The notes below the pieces were generated by a model. It was not told where the DNA came from. It ran no database searches and saw nothing but the letters and a program-made list of their open reading frames with translations. This document shows positions 25,742-34,970 of a stretch of 64,000 bases of DNA, piece by piece. Source of the DNA: Kaistella sp. SH40-3 (GTDB lineage: Bacteria > Bacteroidota > Bacteroidia > Flavobacteriales > Weeksellaceae); assembly GCF_030686865.1 (NCBI RefSeq), contig NZ_JAQYUS010000008.1:79023-143022 (forward strand). The letters run 5' to 3'. The translations under genes and the position numbers were made by a program. Position 1 is the stretch's first letter, and each line of letters begins with the position of its first letter.

Positions 25742-26935
25742 TTAGTGACCTAAAACTTCTTTTACTTTATTAGCAGCTTCTTCCAAAGTAATTACAGAAT
25801 GAACTGGCAAACCAGAATCATCAATTAATTGTTTTGCTTCTACTGCATTGGTTCCCTGTAATCTCACGATCAATGGAACAGGAAGACTTCCCATCGCTTT
25901 GTAAGCATCTACGATCCCTTGAGCAACACGGTCGCAACGTACGATTCCTCCGAAGATGTTAATCAAAATTGCTTTTACATTTGGATCTTTCAAGATAATT
26001 CCGAAAGCTTTCTGAACTCTTTCCGCATCAGCCGTACCACCAACATCTAAGAAATTCGCTGGGTTACCACCAGATAATTTAATGATATCCATAGTTGCCA
26101 TCGCAAGACCAGCTCCGTTTACCATACAGGCAACGTCACCATCCAACTTCACGAAGTTCAAACCAGCATTACCAGCTTCAACATCAGTAGGATCTTCTTC
26201 TCTTGTATCTCTCAGTTCAGCCAAATCTTTGTGACGGAACAATGCGTTGTCATCTAAAGAAACTTTAGCATCAACAGCGATAATTTTATTGTCAGAAGTT
26301 TTTAAAACCGGATTAATTTCAAAAAGTGAAGCATCAATTCCAACATAAGCGTTGTAAAGGTTTGCAATAAATTTTACGAAATCTTTGTGAGCAGCACCTT
26401 CTAAACCTAAGTTGAAAGCAATTTTTCTAGCCTGGAAACCTTGCAATCCCACAGATGGATCTACAACTTCATTATGAATTAAATGAGGAGTTACTTCTGC
26501 AACGTGCTCAATATCCATTCCACCTTCCGTAGAATAAACGATCATATTTTTCCCTTGCGCTCTGTCTAAAAGGATAGAAACATAAAACTCTTTGGTTTCA
26601 GTTTCCCCTGGATAATAAACATCTTCAGCAACCAAAACGAAATTTACTTTTTTCCCTTCCGCAGAAGTTTGTGGAGTAACCAACTGCATTCCGATGATGT
26701 TTCCAGCATTTTCTTTCAGTTTTTCCATGTTCGGAGAAAACTTAACGCCGCCGCCTTTACCACGTCCACCAGCGTGAACCTGTGCTTTAACGACCCAGCC
26801 TTCGTTTCCGTTCATTTCAGTCAGTTTTTTCGCTGCTGCTTCTGCTTCTTCCACAGTGTTTGCGATAAAACCTCGTTGGATGTTAACTCCGTATTTTGCC
26901 AAAATCTCTTTGGATTGGTACTCGTGAAGATTCAT
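25742..26935 (-). CDS. sucC: Succinate-CoA ligase (ADP-forming), beta subunit
   Basis: 397 aa, the normal SucC length. The N-terminal ATP-grasp starts MNLHEYQSKEILAKYGV, with the nucleotide loop VHAGGRGKGGGVKF. The C-terminal CoA-ligase domain has the Gly-rich LDVGGTADAERV and FGGIVRCDRVAQGIV. Together with SucD it interconverts succinyl-CoA and succinate in the TCA cycle. sucD is not in the window; in many flavobacteria the two genes are unlinked. A TAAATTTG box lies upstream and a strong terminator downstream. Confidence 0.97.
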   Translation of the reverse strand: MNLHEYQSKEILAKYGVNIQRGFIANTVEEAEAAAKKLTEMNGNEGWVVKAQVHAGGRGKGGGVKFSPNMEKLKENAGNIIGMQLVTPQTSAEGKKVNFVLVAEDVYYPGETETKEFYVSILLDRAQGKNMIVYSTEGGMDIEHVAEVTPHLIHNEVVDPSVGLQGFQARKIAFNLGLEGAAHKDFVKFIANLYNAYVGIDASLFEINPVLKTSDNKIIAVDAKVSLDDNALFRHKDLAELRDTREEDPTDVEAGNAGLNFVKLDGDVACMVNGAGLAMATMDIIKLSGGNPANFLDVGGTADAERVQKAFGIILKDPNVKAILINIFGGIVRCDRVAQGIVDAYKAMGSLPVPLIVRLQGTNAVEAKQLIDDSGLPVHSVITLEEAANKVKEVLGH

Positions 26936-26971
26936 AATATTTTAATTAGATATTTATTTTTTAAAGATTGA

Positions 26972-26979
26972 CAAATTTA
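26972..26979 (-). promoter_or_regulatory. -7 box of sucC
   Basis: TAAATTTG on the minus strand, 36 bp upstream of the ATG. Confidence 0.5.
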
Positions 26980-27016
26980 AGAAAATTTGATAAGATAGGA
27001 AGCATATCCATTTAAA

Positions 27017-27138
27017 TTTTTGGGCGCACAACTCCGGCTTTCACTACTCGCTTTTTTTTGCAAGTAATTGTTGCACTGAATTAAAAAGTGGATCAGCAAA
27101 AAAAGAGCTCAAACAAACCGTTCAATCCGGGGCGCGAT
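27017..27138. repeat. Degenerate intergenic repeat, copy c
   Basis: The stretch starts TTTGGGCGCACAACTCCGG, has a TTTTTTTTGC segment and ends near AATCCGGGGCGCG. It shares the TTTGGGC start and T-run with copy a (7843-7945). The end resembles a decayed CGGGGC terminus of copies b and d. Confidence 0.45.
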
Positions 27139-27244
27139 TTGTTTATCATTAGTAGACTCGTCTATTTTACTTCATTTGCCTGTCAATCTAATTTGATTAA
27201 TTGGTCTCTATGCTCGAGAACCTTTTGTTTACCGAAAATAACTT

Positions 27245-27252
27245 TAAATTTG
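27245..27252 (+). promoter_or_regulatory. -7 box of psd
   Basis: TAAATTTG, 31 bp upstream of the ATG, with TTTG at 27224-27227 (17-bp spacing) as a possible -33 element. Confidence 0.55.
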
Positions 27253-27283
27253 AACAAAATTGATCTACAAGTAATTTAATACA

Positions 27284-28258
27284 ATGAAATTTAAAAAACC
27301 AAATAAGAAATGGACGATCATCTGGTTTATTTCAGCCCTTATTTTCGTGCTCGCTGTTTTTCCGGTTCCAGCCCAAAAACCGATCAAATATGTTGACAGA
27401 GAAACCGGACAGGTTCTAATTGAAAATGTTTACGGCGAAAAATGGCTGGATTGGTTGTATCACAATCCCGTCGGGGAAGCAACTTTATGGACCATTGCAA
27501 AACGAAAACTCATCACTTCCCTTTACGGTGATGAAATGGAAAAGCCGGCCTCTGCAGATAAGATAGTGCCGTTTGTAAAAGAATACGGCGTTGATCTCAG
27601 TATTGCACAAAAACAAAACTTCACCAGTTTTAATGATTTTTTTATTCGCAAACTCAAACCGGAAGCCAGACCAATCGTTGCAGATTCCCTCGCAGTAGCC
27701 TCGCCAGCAGATGGTAAAATTTTAGCCTATGAAAATATTAAAAACGCTGATTTTTACATCAAAGGTTTTCGGTTTAATGTGAACACCTTTTTAAACAATC
27801 CAGACTTAGCAAAAAAATACGAAGACGGTACAATGATCGTTTTCCGACTCGCACCGCCGGATTATCACCGGTATCATTTCCCAATAAGTGGAACTACAGG
27901 AAGTTCAAATATTAAAATTAATGGAGATTACTACTCCGTAAATCCATTGGCACTTCGTAAAAAAGCCGAAATTTTCTGGTTGAATAAAAGAGAATACGGC
28001 GTCATGAAAAGTCCGTTATTTGGCGATGTAGTAATGGTAGAAGTTGGTGCAACAATGGTCGGAAGCATGATTCAAACGTACACTGGTACAACAGTTAAAA
28101 AAGGCGAAGAAAAAGGATATTTTAAATTTGGAGGTTCTACCGTGGTTTTGTTGTTTGAGAAAGATAAAATTAAAATTGATAATGACTTATTAATGAACAC
28201 TTCAAAAGGCTTGGAAACGACCATAAAAATGGGTGAACGAATTGCAATCCAAAAATAA
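27284..28258 (+). CDS. psd: Phosphatidylserine decarboxylase family protein
   Basis: 324 aa. One N-terminal membrane segment (about 12-28) precedes the decarboxylase domain: NDFFIRKLKPEARPI, ASPADGKILAYE, FRLAPPDYHRYHFPISG (catalytic His) and VGATMVGSMIQTYTG. The self-cleavage and pyruvoyl site appears as FGGST, where many family members have LGST. It makes phosphatidylethanolamine, the main phospholipid of flavobacteria, at the inner membrane. It lies divergent from sucC and convergent with the DMT transporter. Confidence 0.93.
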   Translation: MKFKKPNKKWTIIWFISALIFVLAVFPVPAQKPIKYVDRETGQVLIENVYGEKWLDWLYHNPVGEATLWTIAKRKLITSLYGDEMEKPASADKIVPFVKEYGVDLSIAQKQNFTSFNDFFIRKLKPEARPIVADSLAVASPADGKILAYENIKNADFYIKGFRFNVNTFLNNPDLAKKYEDGTMIVFRLAPPDYHRYHFPISGTTGSSNIKINGDYYSVNPLALRKKAEIFWLNKREYGVMKSPLFGDVVMVEVGATMVGSMIQTYTGTTVKKGEEKGYFKFGGSTVVLLFEKDKIKIDNDLLMNTSKGLETTIKMGERIAIQK

Positions 28259-28278
28259 AAACCGACTATTTTCTACGA

Positions 28279-29148
28279 CTAAGAATTAATTTCCACTGTT
28301 TTCTTTTCATAAAAGGTGGTTGCGATTCCTGCTAAGATAATAACGCTTCCAACCATTTGAATCACCGTGATTTTTTCATTTAAAATAACTGCTGCTAAAA
28401 TTGATGCAAATATCGCCTGACTTAACAAACTCAGCGATACTCGAGTTGCACGCATATTTTGAGTGGAATAACTAATGAGCAACCATGCAATTAACTGACA
28501 AACAATTCCCTGAGTTAAAAGTGAAATCCAGGCTTCGTTTGAAAAGCCGAAAAAATGTTCACCGAAATACATATTAATAAAGAACAGAAAAACCGTACTG
28601 AAAATCATACTATAAGTGATGAAAGTAATGACTTCTAATCTCGCCAATAATTTCTTACTTGTCAATATATAAAGCGCGTACAATACTCCAGAAAGAATTC
28701 CGAGGAAGAACGCACTGTCTAATTTCAATTCTAAAATTGTATCAATTCCGACAAAAGTCAGCATTCCGATCAAGGCAATTAAAGTTCCCAGCCAAAAACT
28801 TTTCCGTGGGCGATAACTCAAAAAAATAAAAGAAAAAACACCGACCCAAATTGGCGACAGATTAGTCAATAAAGTCGCTTGAGTTGCTGACGAATGCTGA
28901 ATAGAAATATTCCAGACGGCAATATCTGATGCGAACAAAATACCACAAACTGCGATTGGCAGAAGTGTTTTGAAATCTTCTAAATACAGTTTTTTCTTAT
29001 AAATTGCAAAAGGCAAAATAATCGCCGTTGCAATTGCCATTCTATAAAACGCAGAAATTAATCCGGATGTAAGATTCATCCGAACGATTACCGGAAAAAT
29101 GGAGATGCATAAAATCCCAAGGAATAATGCAATTCTAGGCTTTGTCAT
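28279..29148 (-). CDS. EamA/DMT family transporter
   Basis: 289 aa with ten hydrophobic segments in two EamA repeats (about residues 5-135 and 145-280). Typical positions include ALYILTSKKLLARLE at the start of the second repeat and a late ILNEKITVIQMVGSVIILAG. It is an inner-membrane drug/metabolite transporter; the substrate is unknown. It follows the small 85-aa gene by 3 bp, so it is the distal gene of a short minus-strand set that may include the genes up to 30616. Confidence 0.9.
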   Translation of the reverse strand: MTKPRIALFLGILCISIFPVIVRMNLTSGLISAFYRMAIATAIILPFAIYKKKLYLEDFKTLLPIAVCGILFASDIAVWNISIQHSSATQATLLTNLSPIWVGVFSFIFLSYRPRKSFWLGTLIALIGMLTFVGIDTILELKLDSAFFLGILSGVLYALYILTSKKLLARLEVITFITYSMIFSTVFLFFINMYFGEHFFGFSNEAWISLLTQGIVCQLIAWLLISYSTQNMRATRVSLSLLSQAIFASILAAVILNEKITVIQMVGSVIILAGIATTFYEKKTVEINS

Positions 29149-29151
29149 TTT

Positions 29152-29409
29152 TTAATACTTTCTACCGACTTCTTTGCAGATTTCTAAATATTCATCGGGC
29201 ATTTTCGAAAACATTCCCTGTTCAAAATACTGATCGGAATGCGGAATGTAAATGCTGTACTTCTTACCAAGTGGAATTAAGGGAATGAAAAACAGTTCAA
29301 AATAATTTTTATAAACGGTAATAATCGCATTGACTTCAAAACCGTTTTTCATGATTTTGAGTTGCTCTTTACCGACCGGTTTTTTATTGATTCCAAAGAT
29401 GAAGAACAT
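29152..29409 (-). CDS. Short protein resembling a cysteine-less zinc-ribbon family
   Basis: 85 aa. The start FFIFGINKK and the central FELFFIPLIPLGKKYSIYIP match the frame of small Bacteroidetes zinc-ribbon proteins, which carry the same FFIPLiPlgkky core. The two CxxC knuckles of that family are absent; the only cysteine is near the C-terminus (EICKEV). It is therefore either a degenerate member or an unrelated look-alike. It sits between the transporter (3 bp) and a secreted protein (13 bp). Confidence 0.65.
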   Translation of the reverse strand: MFFIFGINKKPVGKEQLKIMKNGFEVNAIITVYKNYFELFFIPLIPLGKKYSIYIPHSDQYFEQGMFSKMPDEYLEICKEVGRKY

Positions 29410-29422
29410 TTAACAACTAAAT

Positions 29423-29968
29423 TTATTTTATTTCTTTGAAGGATTTGGCAATTTTTCTAAACTCCTCCAGATTCTTGTTCTTATCTTTCAGAGCACACCA
29501 GGAAATAATTTGATAGTAATGCTTAGCAGTTTCTACAATGGTAACATGGTAAAACAACTGGGTAGAAAGTTCAGACTCATCTTCGAAAAAAGATCCTTCA
29601 ATACTTGTTTCCACCGCATTTTGATCATTAATCATTAGTGCTTTTGGCGTAGTATACTTCAGGGATTTATCATCCTGCAAACCATCTGTAATCGCTTTAG
29701 AATAATGTTCACCTGCTTCTACCAAATTAGAAAATGCGATTTGGAAAAAGGTTAGATTATCTTTTTCAGTCTGAATAACAATTGAATATTTTTCGTTGAT
29801 AGGACTTGAAAACTGTGCAGAAGCAACATCATTCAAATCATAACTTTTAACGTAGCCTATCGGATAAGAAATCGTGAACGGCGCACCAAATTGATAATCA
29901 TTCATTTGTTGTGCAGAAAAGATTCCGCTTAAAAGAACAGCGATAAAAAGTACAATTTTTATTCTCAT
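29423..29968 (-). CDS. Secreted protein of unknown function
   Basis: 181 aa. A signal peptide spans residues 1-19 (ending FSAQQ). The mature part, with ISYPIGYVKSYD and HYYQIISWCALKDKNKNLEE, resembles PsbP/lipoprotein-like proteins that begin 'f.isyP..w', but I do not assign a family firmly. It overlaps the DUF423 stop codon by 1 nt, so the two are co-translated. Periplasmic location is inferred. Confidence 0.72.
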   Translation of the reverse strand: MRIKIVLFIAVLLSGIFSAQQMNDYQFGAPFTISYPIGYVKSYDLNDVASAQFSSPINEKYSIVIQTEKDNLTFFQIAFSNLVEAGEHYSKAITDGLQDDKSLKYTTPKALMINDQNAVETSIEGSFFEDESELSTQLFYHVTIVETAKHYYQIISWCALKDKNKNLEEFRKIAKSFKEIK

Positions 29969-30357
29969 TATTGCACTTGGTTTTTAATAAAATAATAAAT
30001 CAACATCGCCCAGGAAATAATCATCAATAAACCACCAAATGGGGTAATTGGCCCTATTAATTTTGATGGAATGGAGGCAACCTCACTGAATGCCAATAAA
30101 TAAATACTTACCGAAAAAAGAAAAGTTCCCGCAATCATTAAAATAGAAATCCATTTTTCTGAGGGAGATTCAAATTTTAAAATATAACCCACGATCAATA
30201 AAAAAAGTGCGGAATACATCTGATATTTCACACCGGTTTCGAAACTCGCAAGTTTATCAATTGATAAAACCTTCTTTAAAGCGTGCGCTCCAAACGCTCC
30301 TAAAATCACAGACACCAATCCGTAAACGGCACCGATTATTAATGTTATACTTTTCAT
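29968..30357 (-). CDS. DUF423 domain-containing membrane protein
   Basis: 129 aa with four membrane segments. The diagnostic FGAHALKKVLSIDKLASFETGVKYQMYSALFLL lies in the first half (the FGAHAL and YQMYHALal region), and GPITPFGGLLMIISW lies in the last quarter. It is an inner-membrane protein of unknown function, widespread in bacteria. The gene is followed with 1-nt overlap by a secreted-protein gene. Confidence 0.9.
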   Translation of the reverse strand: MKSITLIIGAVYGLVSVILGAFGAHALKKVLSIDKLASFETGVKYQMYSALFLLIVGYILKFESPSEKWISILMIAGTFLFSVSIYLLAFSEVASIPSKLIGPITPFGGLLMIISWAMLIYYFIKNQVQ

Positions 30358-30445
30358 AAATAGTTATTTATTTTTTTTAAGGAATTATAGAATCGCCAAC
30401 CTTCATCAGTATTTGTTCACAAAGGTCGTTAGTGGCAATTCCGTA

Positions 30446-30616
30446 TTATAATTTTCCTGTTTGATAAGTGAGGACTAGTTTTCCGATAATTGATAAAATC
30501 CCGATGGCAATAAACATCCACGAGAATTTCTTTGATTTTTCAAAGCCGGGATCTTTGGTGACTTTAAGAAAAATCCCAAAAATTAAAATTAAAAGACCTA
30601 GAAAGATTTGAAACAT
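30446..30616 (-). CDS. Small two-helix membrane protein (56 aa)
   Basis: ATG at 30616, stop at 30446. Two hydrophobic segments (about residues 2-17 and 29-47) are separated by KVTKDPGFEKSKKF, predicting a hairpin in the inner membrane. The start lies one base past the stop of the HMG-CoA reductase gene, so it is probably the last gene of that transcript. Too short for confident family assignment; coding status is supported by the tight spacing and the amphipathic design. Confidence 0.68.
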   Translation of the reverse strand: MFQIFLGLLILIFGIFLKVTKDPGFEKSKKFSWMFIAIGILSIIGKLVLTYQTGKL

Positions 30617-30617
30617 A

Positions 30618-31946
30618 TTATTTATTTCTCAATTTATTAAACTCGCTGATCACTTCATGGTGCGTCACCGTTTTGTCTTTAAAGTAAGTTACAAAATGAT
30701 TTTTCTCTTCTTCGGTTGCTCCTAATTGATTGAGAATATTGAACAAGTGCATTTTCATATGGCCTTTTTGAATTCCAGTCGTCACCAAAGAACGCAATGC
30801 TCCAAAATTCTGAGCCAAACCAGAAACAGCCAAAATACTCATGAGTTCCTGCGCAGAAGGTTTCCCCAACAAAGCCAAAGAAAATTTAACAAGCGGATGA
30901 AGATTAGTCAAACCACCAACAACGCCTACAGAAATTGGCAAGTCAATCCAGAATCTAAAAATTCCGTTGTCAATTGTACAATGCGTTAAACTCGAATATT
31001 TTCCATCTTTTGCAGCGTAAGCGTGTGCGCATGCTTCGGTCGCACGGAAATCATTTCCTGTTGCAATCACCACTGCATCTACTCCATTCATAATTCCTTT
31101 GTTATGAGTCGTTGCACGATACGGTTCGATTTCAGCGATCGTTACAGCACGTTTGAATTTGGTTGCAAACTCTTCGTTAGAAATTCCACTATCGTCTTTT
31201 AAATCCTCGATCTTGCAAGAAACCTCAGCTCTTACAATACAATCCGGGGTAAAGTTGGATAAAATATTCATCACGATTTGTAAAGAATCTTTCTCTTCCT
31301 GAGTGAAAGTGTCTTCTTTTTCAACTTCCTCCTTTAATGTTTTTCCAAACTGCTCCAAACAAGAATTAATAAAGTTGGCACCCATAGAATCTACCGTGTC
31401 GAAACTCGCTTTCAATTGAAAATAATTTTCTAACTCAGCAGATTTATCGATGAGATGGATATTGAGAATTCCACCACCGCGATTTCGCATATTTTTAGTA
31501 ATCTCTTCGGTCGCTTCAAACAATCTTTTCTTTAATTTAAAGTTAAAGAAATGCAAGATTTTATGCGGCTCAACATCTAAAATAAAATGCGTGTGACCTA
31601 ATTTTTTGGTATTGATGATGGTTGTTTTAAAACCACCTTTATCAATCCAGAATTTTGCTGCTTTTGAAGCTGCTGCAACTACCGAACTTTCTTCTACTGC
31701 CATTGGCAGCGCCAATAATTTCCCATCGATGAGGAAGTTTGGTGCAATTCCGTAAGGCATATAAAAATTAGAAATAGTGTTTTCAGAAAACTCTTCGTGT
31801 AATTTTTGCAGCGTGTGATCGCCGTTCCAATATTGCTGAAGCACCTGTTCGTAACTGCGGTCTTCATTCAGATATTCTTTGATGAGCCAATCTATTTTTC
31901 TTTGTTTTGAGAGTTTAGAAAATCCTTCAACCGGTTGGTGATTCAT
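30618..31946 (-). CDS. Hydroxymethylglutaryl-CoA reductase, class II (degradative type)
   Basis: 442 aa. Key motifs are LPMAVEESSVVAAASKAA (catalytic Glu), DSMGANFINSCLEQ, THNKGIMNGVDAVVIATGND (catalytic Lys and Asp) and GHMKMHLFNIL (catalytic His). The length and the GHM motif place it in class II. In flavobacteria this enzyme serves the mevalonate pathway for isoprenoids despite the 'degradative' family name. A TATCTTTG -7 box lies 20 bp upstream. The 56-aa membrane protein follows directly. Confidence 0.93.
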   Translation of the reverse strand: MNHQPVEGFSKLSKQRKIDWLIKEYLNEDRSYEQVLQQYWNGDHTLQKLHEEFSENTISNFYMPYGIAPNFLIDGKLLALPMAVEESSVVAAASKAAKFWIDKGGFKTTIINTKKLGHTHFILDVEPHKILHFFNFKLKKRLFEATEEITKNMRNRGGGILNIHLIDKSAELENYFQLKASFDTVDSMGANFINSCLEQFGKTLKEEVEKEDTFTQEEKDSLQIVMNILSNFTPDCIVRAEVSCKIEDLKDDSGISNEEFATKFKRAVTIAEIEPYRATTHNKGIMNGVDAVVIATGNDFRATEACAHAYAAKDGKYSSLTHCTIDNGIFRFWIDLPISVGVVGGLTNLHPLVKFSLALLGKPSAQELMSILAVSGLAQNFGALRSLVTTGIQKGHMKMHLFNILNQLGATEEEKNHFVTYFKDKTVTHHEVISEFNKLRNK

Positions 31947-31965
31947 AGAAATAATTTTTGAAATT

Positions 31966-31973
31966 CAAAGATA
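31966..31973 (-). promoter_or_regulatory. -7 box of the HMG-CoA reductase gene
   Basis: TATCTTTG on the minus strand, 19 bp upstream of the ATG. Confidence 0.6.
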
Positions 31974-32018
31974 GGAATTTAGGTTGGAAGTTTATGGTAA
32001 GAGTTGCAACGTTAAAAA

Positions 32019-32049
32019 AACCGCATCAAGATTAAATCTTAATGCGGTT
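32019..32049 (-). terminator. Terminator of the ABC-F gene
   Basis: AACCGCAT and ATGCGGTT, with a further AAGATT/AATCTT pairing in the loop, form a hairpin followed on the minus strand by TTTTTTAACG. Confidence 0.75.
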
Positions 32050-32074
32050 AAATTATTTGAAATTAAATTTTCAG

Positions 32075-34000
32075 TTACGCTTCTAACTGCGTTCCCAAAT
32101 ATTCCCATTCCTGAAGAGCCAAATCTAATTCCTCTTTTTTAGAATTATAAACTTCTAATGTTTCTTCAGATGGATTCTCAGTCGTAAAAGTTTTTTCCAT
32201 TTCTTCGATTTTCAATTCGAGTTCAGAAATTTTCTCTTCGACTTTCTTTATTTTATTTTGAATGTTTTTTTGATCTTTACTAACGATAACCTGTTTCTTT
32301 TCAACTGGTTTTTCAACCACTTTTATTGGTTCTGGCTCATTTCGTAATTCCTGCAATTTCGATTTCTCGGCAGAAATTTCACGGATGCTTTCTTTCTGTC
32401 GGAATTCTAAGTAATCATTAACATCGCCCAAAAATTCTTTCATTCTTCCATCACGGAATTCAAAAATCTTATCGCTCAAACCTTGCAAAAATTCACGGTC
32501 GTGAGAAATAACAATCAGCGTTCCTTCAAATTTCTGCAAAGCCAGTTTGATGATTTCTTTCGACTGAATATCCAAGTGATTCGTCGGCTCATCCATAATC
32601 AATGTATTGAATGGACGCAGTAATAATTTACACAAAGCCAAACGGTTACGTTCCCCTCCGGAAAGCACTTTTGTTTTCTTGGTAACATCATCACCTTGAA
32701 AAAGGAAACTTCCCAACAAGTCACGTACTCTAGGACGGGTTTCTTCTGTCGCAGCATCTTCGGCTTCCTCTAAAACAGTTTTATTCGGTGTTAAAACCTC
32801 TTCCTGATTTTGTGCAAAATAACCAATATTTACATTATGTCCCAGATTCCATTCGCCTGTGTAATCGGTAATTTCTCCGGACAATATTTTTGCTAATGTT
32901 GTTTTACCTTGACCATTTTGACCTAATAAAGCGATTCGCTGTCCACGCTCAATAAAGAAATCAACCTCATCGAAAATTTGTTTTTTACCGTAAGCTTTTC
33001 CTAAATTTTTGGCTTCGAAAATTATTTTTCCTGGAGTTACAGCTGGTTGAAATCGAATATTAAATTTTGAAACATCATCAGTATCAACTTCAATTCTTTC
33101 AAGTTTATCTAATTTTTTAATCAATGATTGCGCGAAAGAAGATTTAGTTGCAGAGGCACGGAAACGGTTGATGTTATCTTCCATCTGCTTAATTTCTACA
33201 TCCTGATTCTTCTTGGCTTGAATTTGCTTTTCTTTTCGCTCTTTACTTAACTCTAAATATTTGGTATAGTTGGCTTTATAATCGTCAACCTTTTTATTAT
33301 TAATATCAAAAGTTCTGTTACAAACCGAGGTCATAAATTGCTTATCGTGACTTACCAAAACGATTGCGCCTGGATAATCTTTCAAAAAACTTTCGAGCCA
33401 AATAATGGATTCCATATCCAAGTGATTGGTTGGTTCATCCAGCAACATCAAATCATTTTTCTGCAAAAGCAATTTCGCTAATTCAATTCTCATTCGCCAA
33501 CCGCCAGAAAACTCGTCGGTGATTTTATGAAAATCATCTGCCTTAAAGCCCAGTCCCAATAACACTTTCTCAACATCACCTTCTAAATTGTACGCATCGT
33601 GATGCATTAAAAGATCATTTAATTCAGTCATTCTATGAATTAAATTTTCATAGTAAGTACTTTCATAATCTGTTCTGGTAACCATTTGATGATTCACGTC
33701 TTCAAGTTCATTCTTCATAGCATTGATGGCTTCAAAAGCTTGAAGTGTTTCATTCCACACCGTACGACCTTTCACAAAATCTAAATCTTGTTTTAGGAAA
33801 CCTATGGTCACGGTGCCTTCCTGAACGATGCTTCCTTCGTAGAAATTAATTTCGCCCGTAAGCATTTTTAGCAACGTAGATTTTCCCGCTCCATTTTTAC
33901 CGACCAAACCGATTTTATCATCTTTTTTGATGGTGAAATTTACGTTTTGAAACAGGTAATTTCCAGAGTGATGAAGACCTAAACTTTGAACAGAAATCAT
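32075..34000 (-). CDS. ABC-F family ATPase
   Basis: 641 aa from ATG 34000 (MISVQSLGLHH). A longer frame to 34093 is rejected because a TACTTTTG promoter box lies at 34039-34046. Two ABC domains carry GKNGAGKSTLLKML and GQNGQGKTTLAKIL Walker A loops. The signatures are FSGGWRMRIELAKLL and LSGGERNRLALCKLL, each followed by DEPTNHLD. The two domains are joined by the charged ABC-F linker, and a C-terminal coiled coil spans about residues 570-641. It has no membrane domain. The layout fits the Uup/YdiF-type ABC-F group acting on ribosomes; the exact subfamily is not decided. Confidence 0.95.
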   Translation of the reverse strand: MISVQSLGLHHSGNYLFQNVNFTIKKDDKIGLVGKNGAGKSTLLKMLTGEINFYEGSIVQEGTVTIGFLKQDLDFVKGRTVWNETLQAFEAINAMKNELEDVNHQMVTRTDYESTYYENLIHRMTELNDLLMHHDAYNLEGDVEKVLLGLGFKADDFHKITDEFSGGWRMRIELAKLLLQKNDLMLLDEPTNHLDMESIIWLESFLKDYPGAIVLVSHDKQFMTSVCNRTFDINNKKVDDYKANYTKYLELSKERKEKQIQAKKNQDVEIKQMEDNINRFRASATKSSFAQSLIKKLDKLERIEVDTDDVSKFNIRFQPAVTPGKIIFEAKNLGKAYGKKQIFDEVDFFIERGQRIALLGQNGQGKTTLAKILSGEITDYTGEWNLGHNVNIGYFAQNQEEVLTPNKTVLEEAEDAATEETRPRVRDLLGSFLFQGDDVTKKTKVLSGGERNRLALCKLLLRPFNTLIMDEPTNHLDIQSKEIIKLALQKFEGTLIVISHDREFLQGLSDKIFEFRDGRMKEFLGDVNDYLEFRQKESIREISAEKSKLQELRNEPEPIKVVEKPVEKKQVIVSKDQKNIQNKIKKVEEKISELELKIEEMEKTFTTENPSEETLEVYNSKKEELDLALQEWEYLGTQLEA

Positions 34001-34038
34001 ATGATATAATACTAATTGATGAGTGATTTTTCGAGGTG

Positions 34039-34046
34039 CAAAAGTA
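34039..34046 (-). promoter_or_regulatory. -7 box of the ABC-F gene
   Basis: TACTTTTG on the minus strand, 38 bp upstream of the chosen ATG; this decides the start. Confidence 0.6.
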
Positions 34047-34139
34047 GTGAAACTAATTGAATTACAGACTAACTTGCTGAGACAGTTCTTCATTTTTAAA
34101 AGATTAATTTTTATCTTTACGGATATTTAAAATTTAAAA

Positions 34140-34967
34140 ATGAAAAAATTAATCGGTCTTCTTACTTTCTTTTTCTTTATTTGCGCTTACGGACAATCCC
34201 TAAAAGTGATGTCCTTTAATATTCGGCTATCATTAGAATCCGACAAAGAAAACTCTTGGGAAAACCGCAAAACCGAAGCATTACAATTAATGGATTATTA
34301 CCATCCTGATTTTTTTGGGGTTCAGGAAGCGGTTCCACAACAAATGCTTGACATTAAAAACAATCTAAAAAATTACGATTTCGTGGGAGTTGGTCGCGAC
34401 GACGGAAAAAACAAAGGCGAATATTCTGCTCTATTTTACGACACAGAAAAACTACAGGTTTTAGAATCCGGAACTTTCTGGCTAAGCGAAACGCCAAACA
34501 TTCTATCAAAAGGTTGGGATGCTGCCTATAATAGAGTTTGCACTTATGCTTTATTTAAAATGAAAAAAGGAGGTAAAAAATTCTGGGCCTTTAATACGCA
34601 TTTCGATCATATCGGAAATGTTGCAAGAGAAAAATCAGCAACTTTGATTTTAGAAAAAATAAAAGGACTCAATGTCAAAAATCTTCCCGTGGTTTTAACA
34701 GGTGATTTTAATTTAACAGAGGACACGGATCCACTGAAAATCATTTCCGCAGAAATGCTAAACACCTATCATCATTCAGCGAAAAAACCATATGGACCGA
34801 AAGGGACATTTACCAATTTTGATGTCAATACCATTCCAACAGAGCGCATTGATTATATCTTTGTGAAAGATTTTGAGACTGAAAGTTTTAGAACCATTAA
34901 TGACAGAAGAGAAAATTTACTGTATCCATCTGACCATTTCCCGATTATGGCAGAACTCTCTTTTTAA
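34140..34967 (+). CDS. Secreted endonuclease/exonuclease/phosphatase family protein
   Basis: 275 aa. A signal peptide (residues 1-18, ending AYGQ) precedes an EEP fold: KVMSFNIRLSLESDKENSW, DFFGVQEAVPQQ (catalytic Glu), FNTHFDHIGNVAREKSA, VVLTGDFNLTEDTDP and a terminal YPSDHFPIMAEL (catalytic Asp-His). It is likely a metal-dependent phosphodiesterase in the periplasm or outside. Sugar-phosphate, lipid or nucleic-acid substrates are all possible. Convergent with the response-regulator gene, 3 bp between stops. Confidence 0.92.
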   Translation: MKKLIGLLTFFFFICAYGQSLKVMSFNIRLSLESDKENSWENRKTEALQLMDYYHPDFFGVQEAVPQQMLDIKNNLKNYDFVGVGRDDGKNKGEYSALFYDTEKLQVLESGTFWLSETPNILSKGWDAAYNRVCTYALFKMKKGGKKFWAFNTHFDHIGNVAREKSATLILEKIKGLNVKNLPVVLTGDFNLTEDTDPLKIISAEMLNTYHHSAKKPYGPKGTFTNFDVNTIPTERIDYIFVKDFETESFRTINDRRENLLYPSDHFPIMAELSF

Positions 34968-34970
34968 AGT

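Larger units (their letters stand above)
26936..27283. other. Divergent intergenic region sucC / psd
   Basis: 348 bp without a credible gene. It contains the sucC -7 box (26972-26979, minus), a repeat relic (27017-27138) and the psd -7 box (27245-27252, plus). A 63-codon frame at 27088-27279 spans the repeat and promoter and is rejected. Confidence 0.6.

Noticed and set aside
27088..27279. 63-codon plus-strand frame upstream of psd
   Set aside because: Covers a repeat relic and the psd -7 box; no family resemblance.
34001..34093. N-terminal extension of the ABC-F protein
   Set aside because: Contains the TACTTTTG promoter box; the shorter start gives the normal ABC-F N-terminus.
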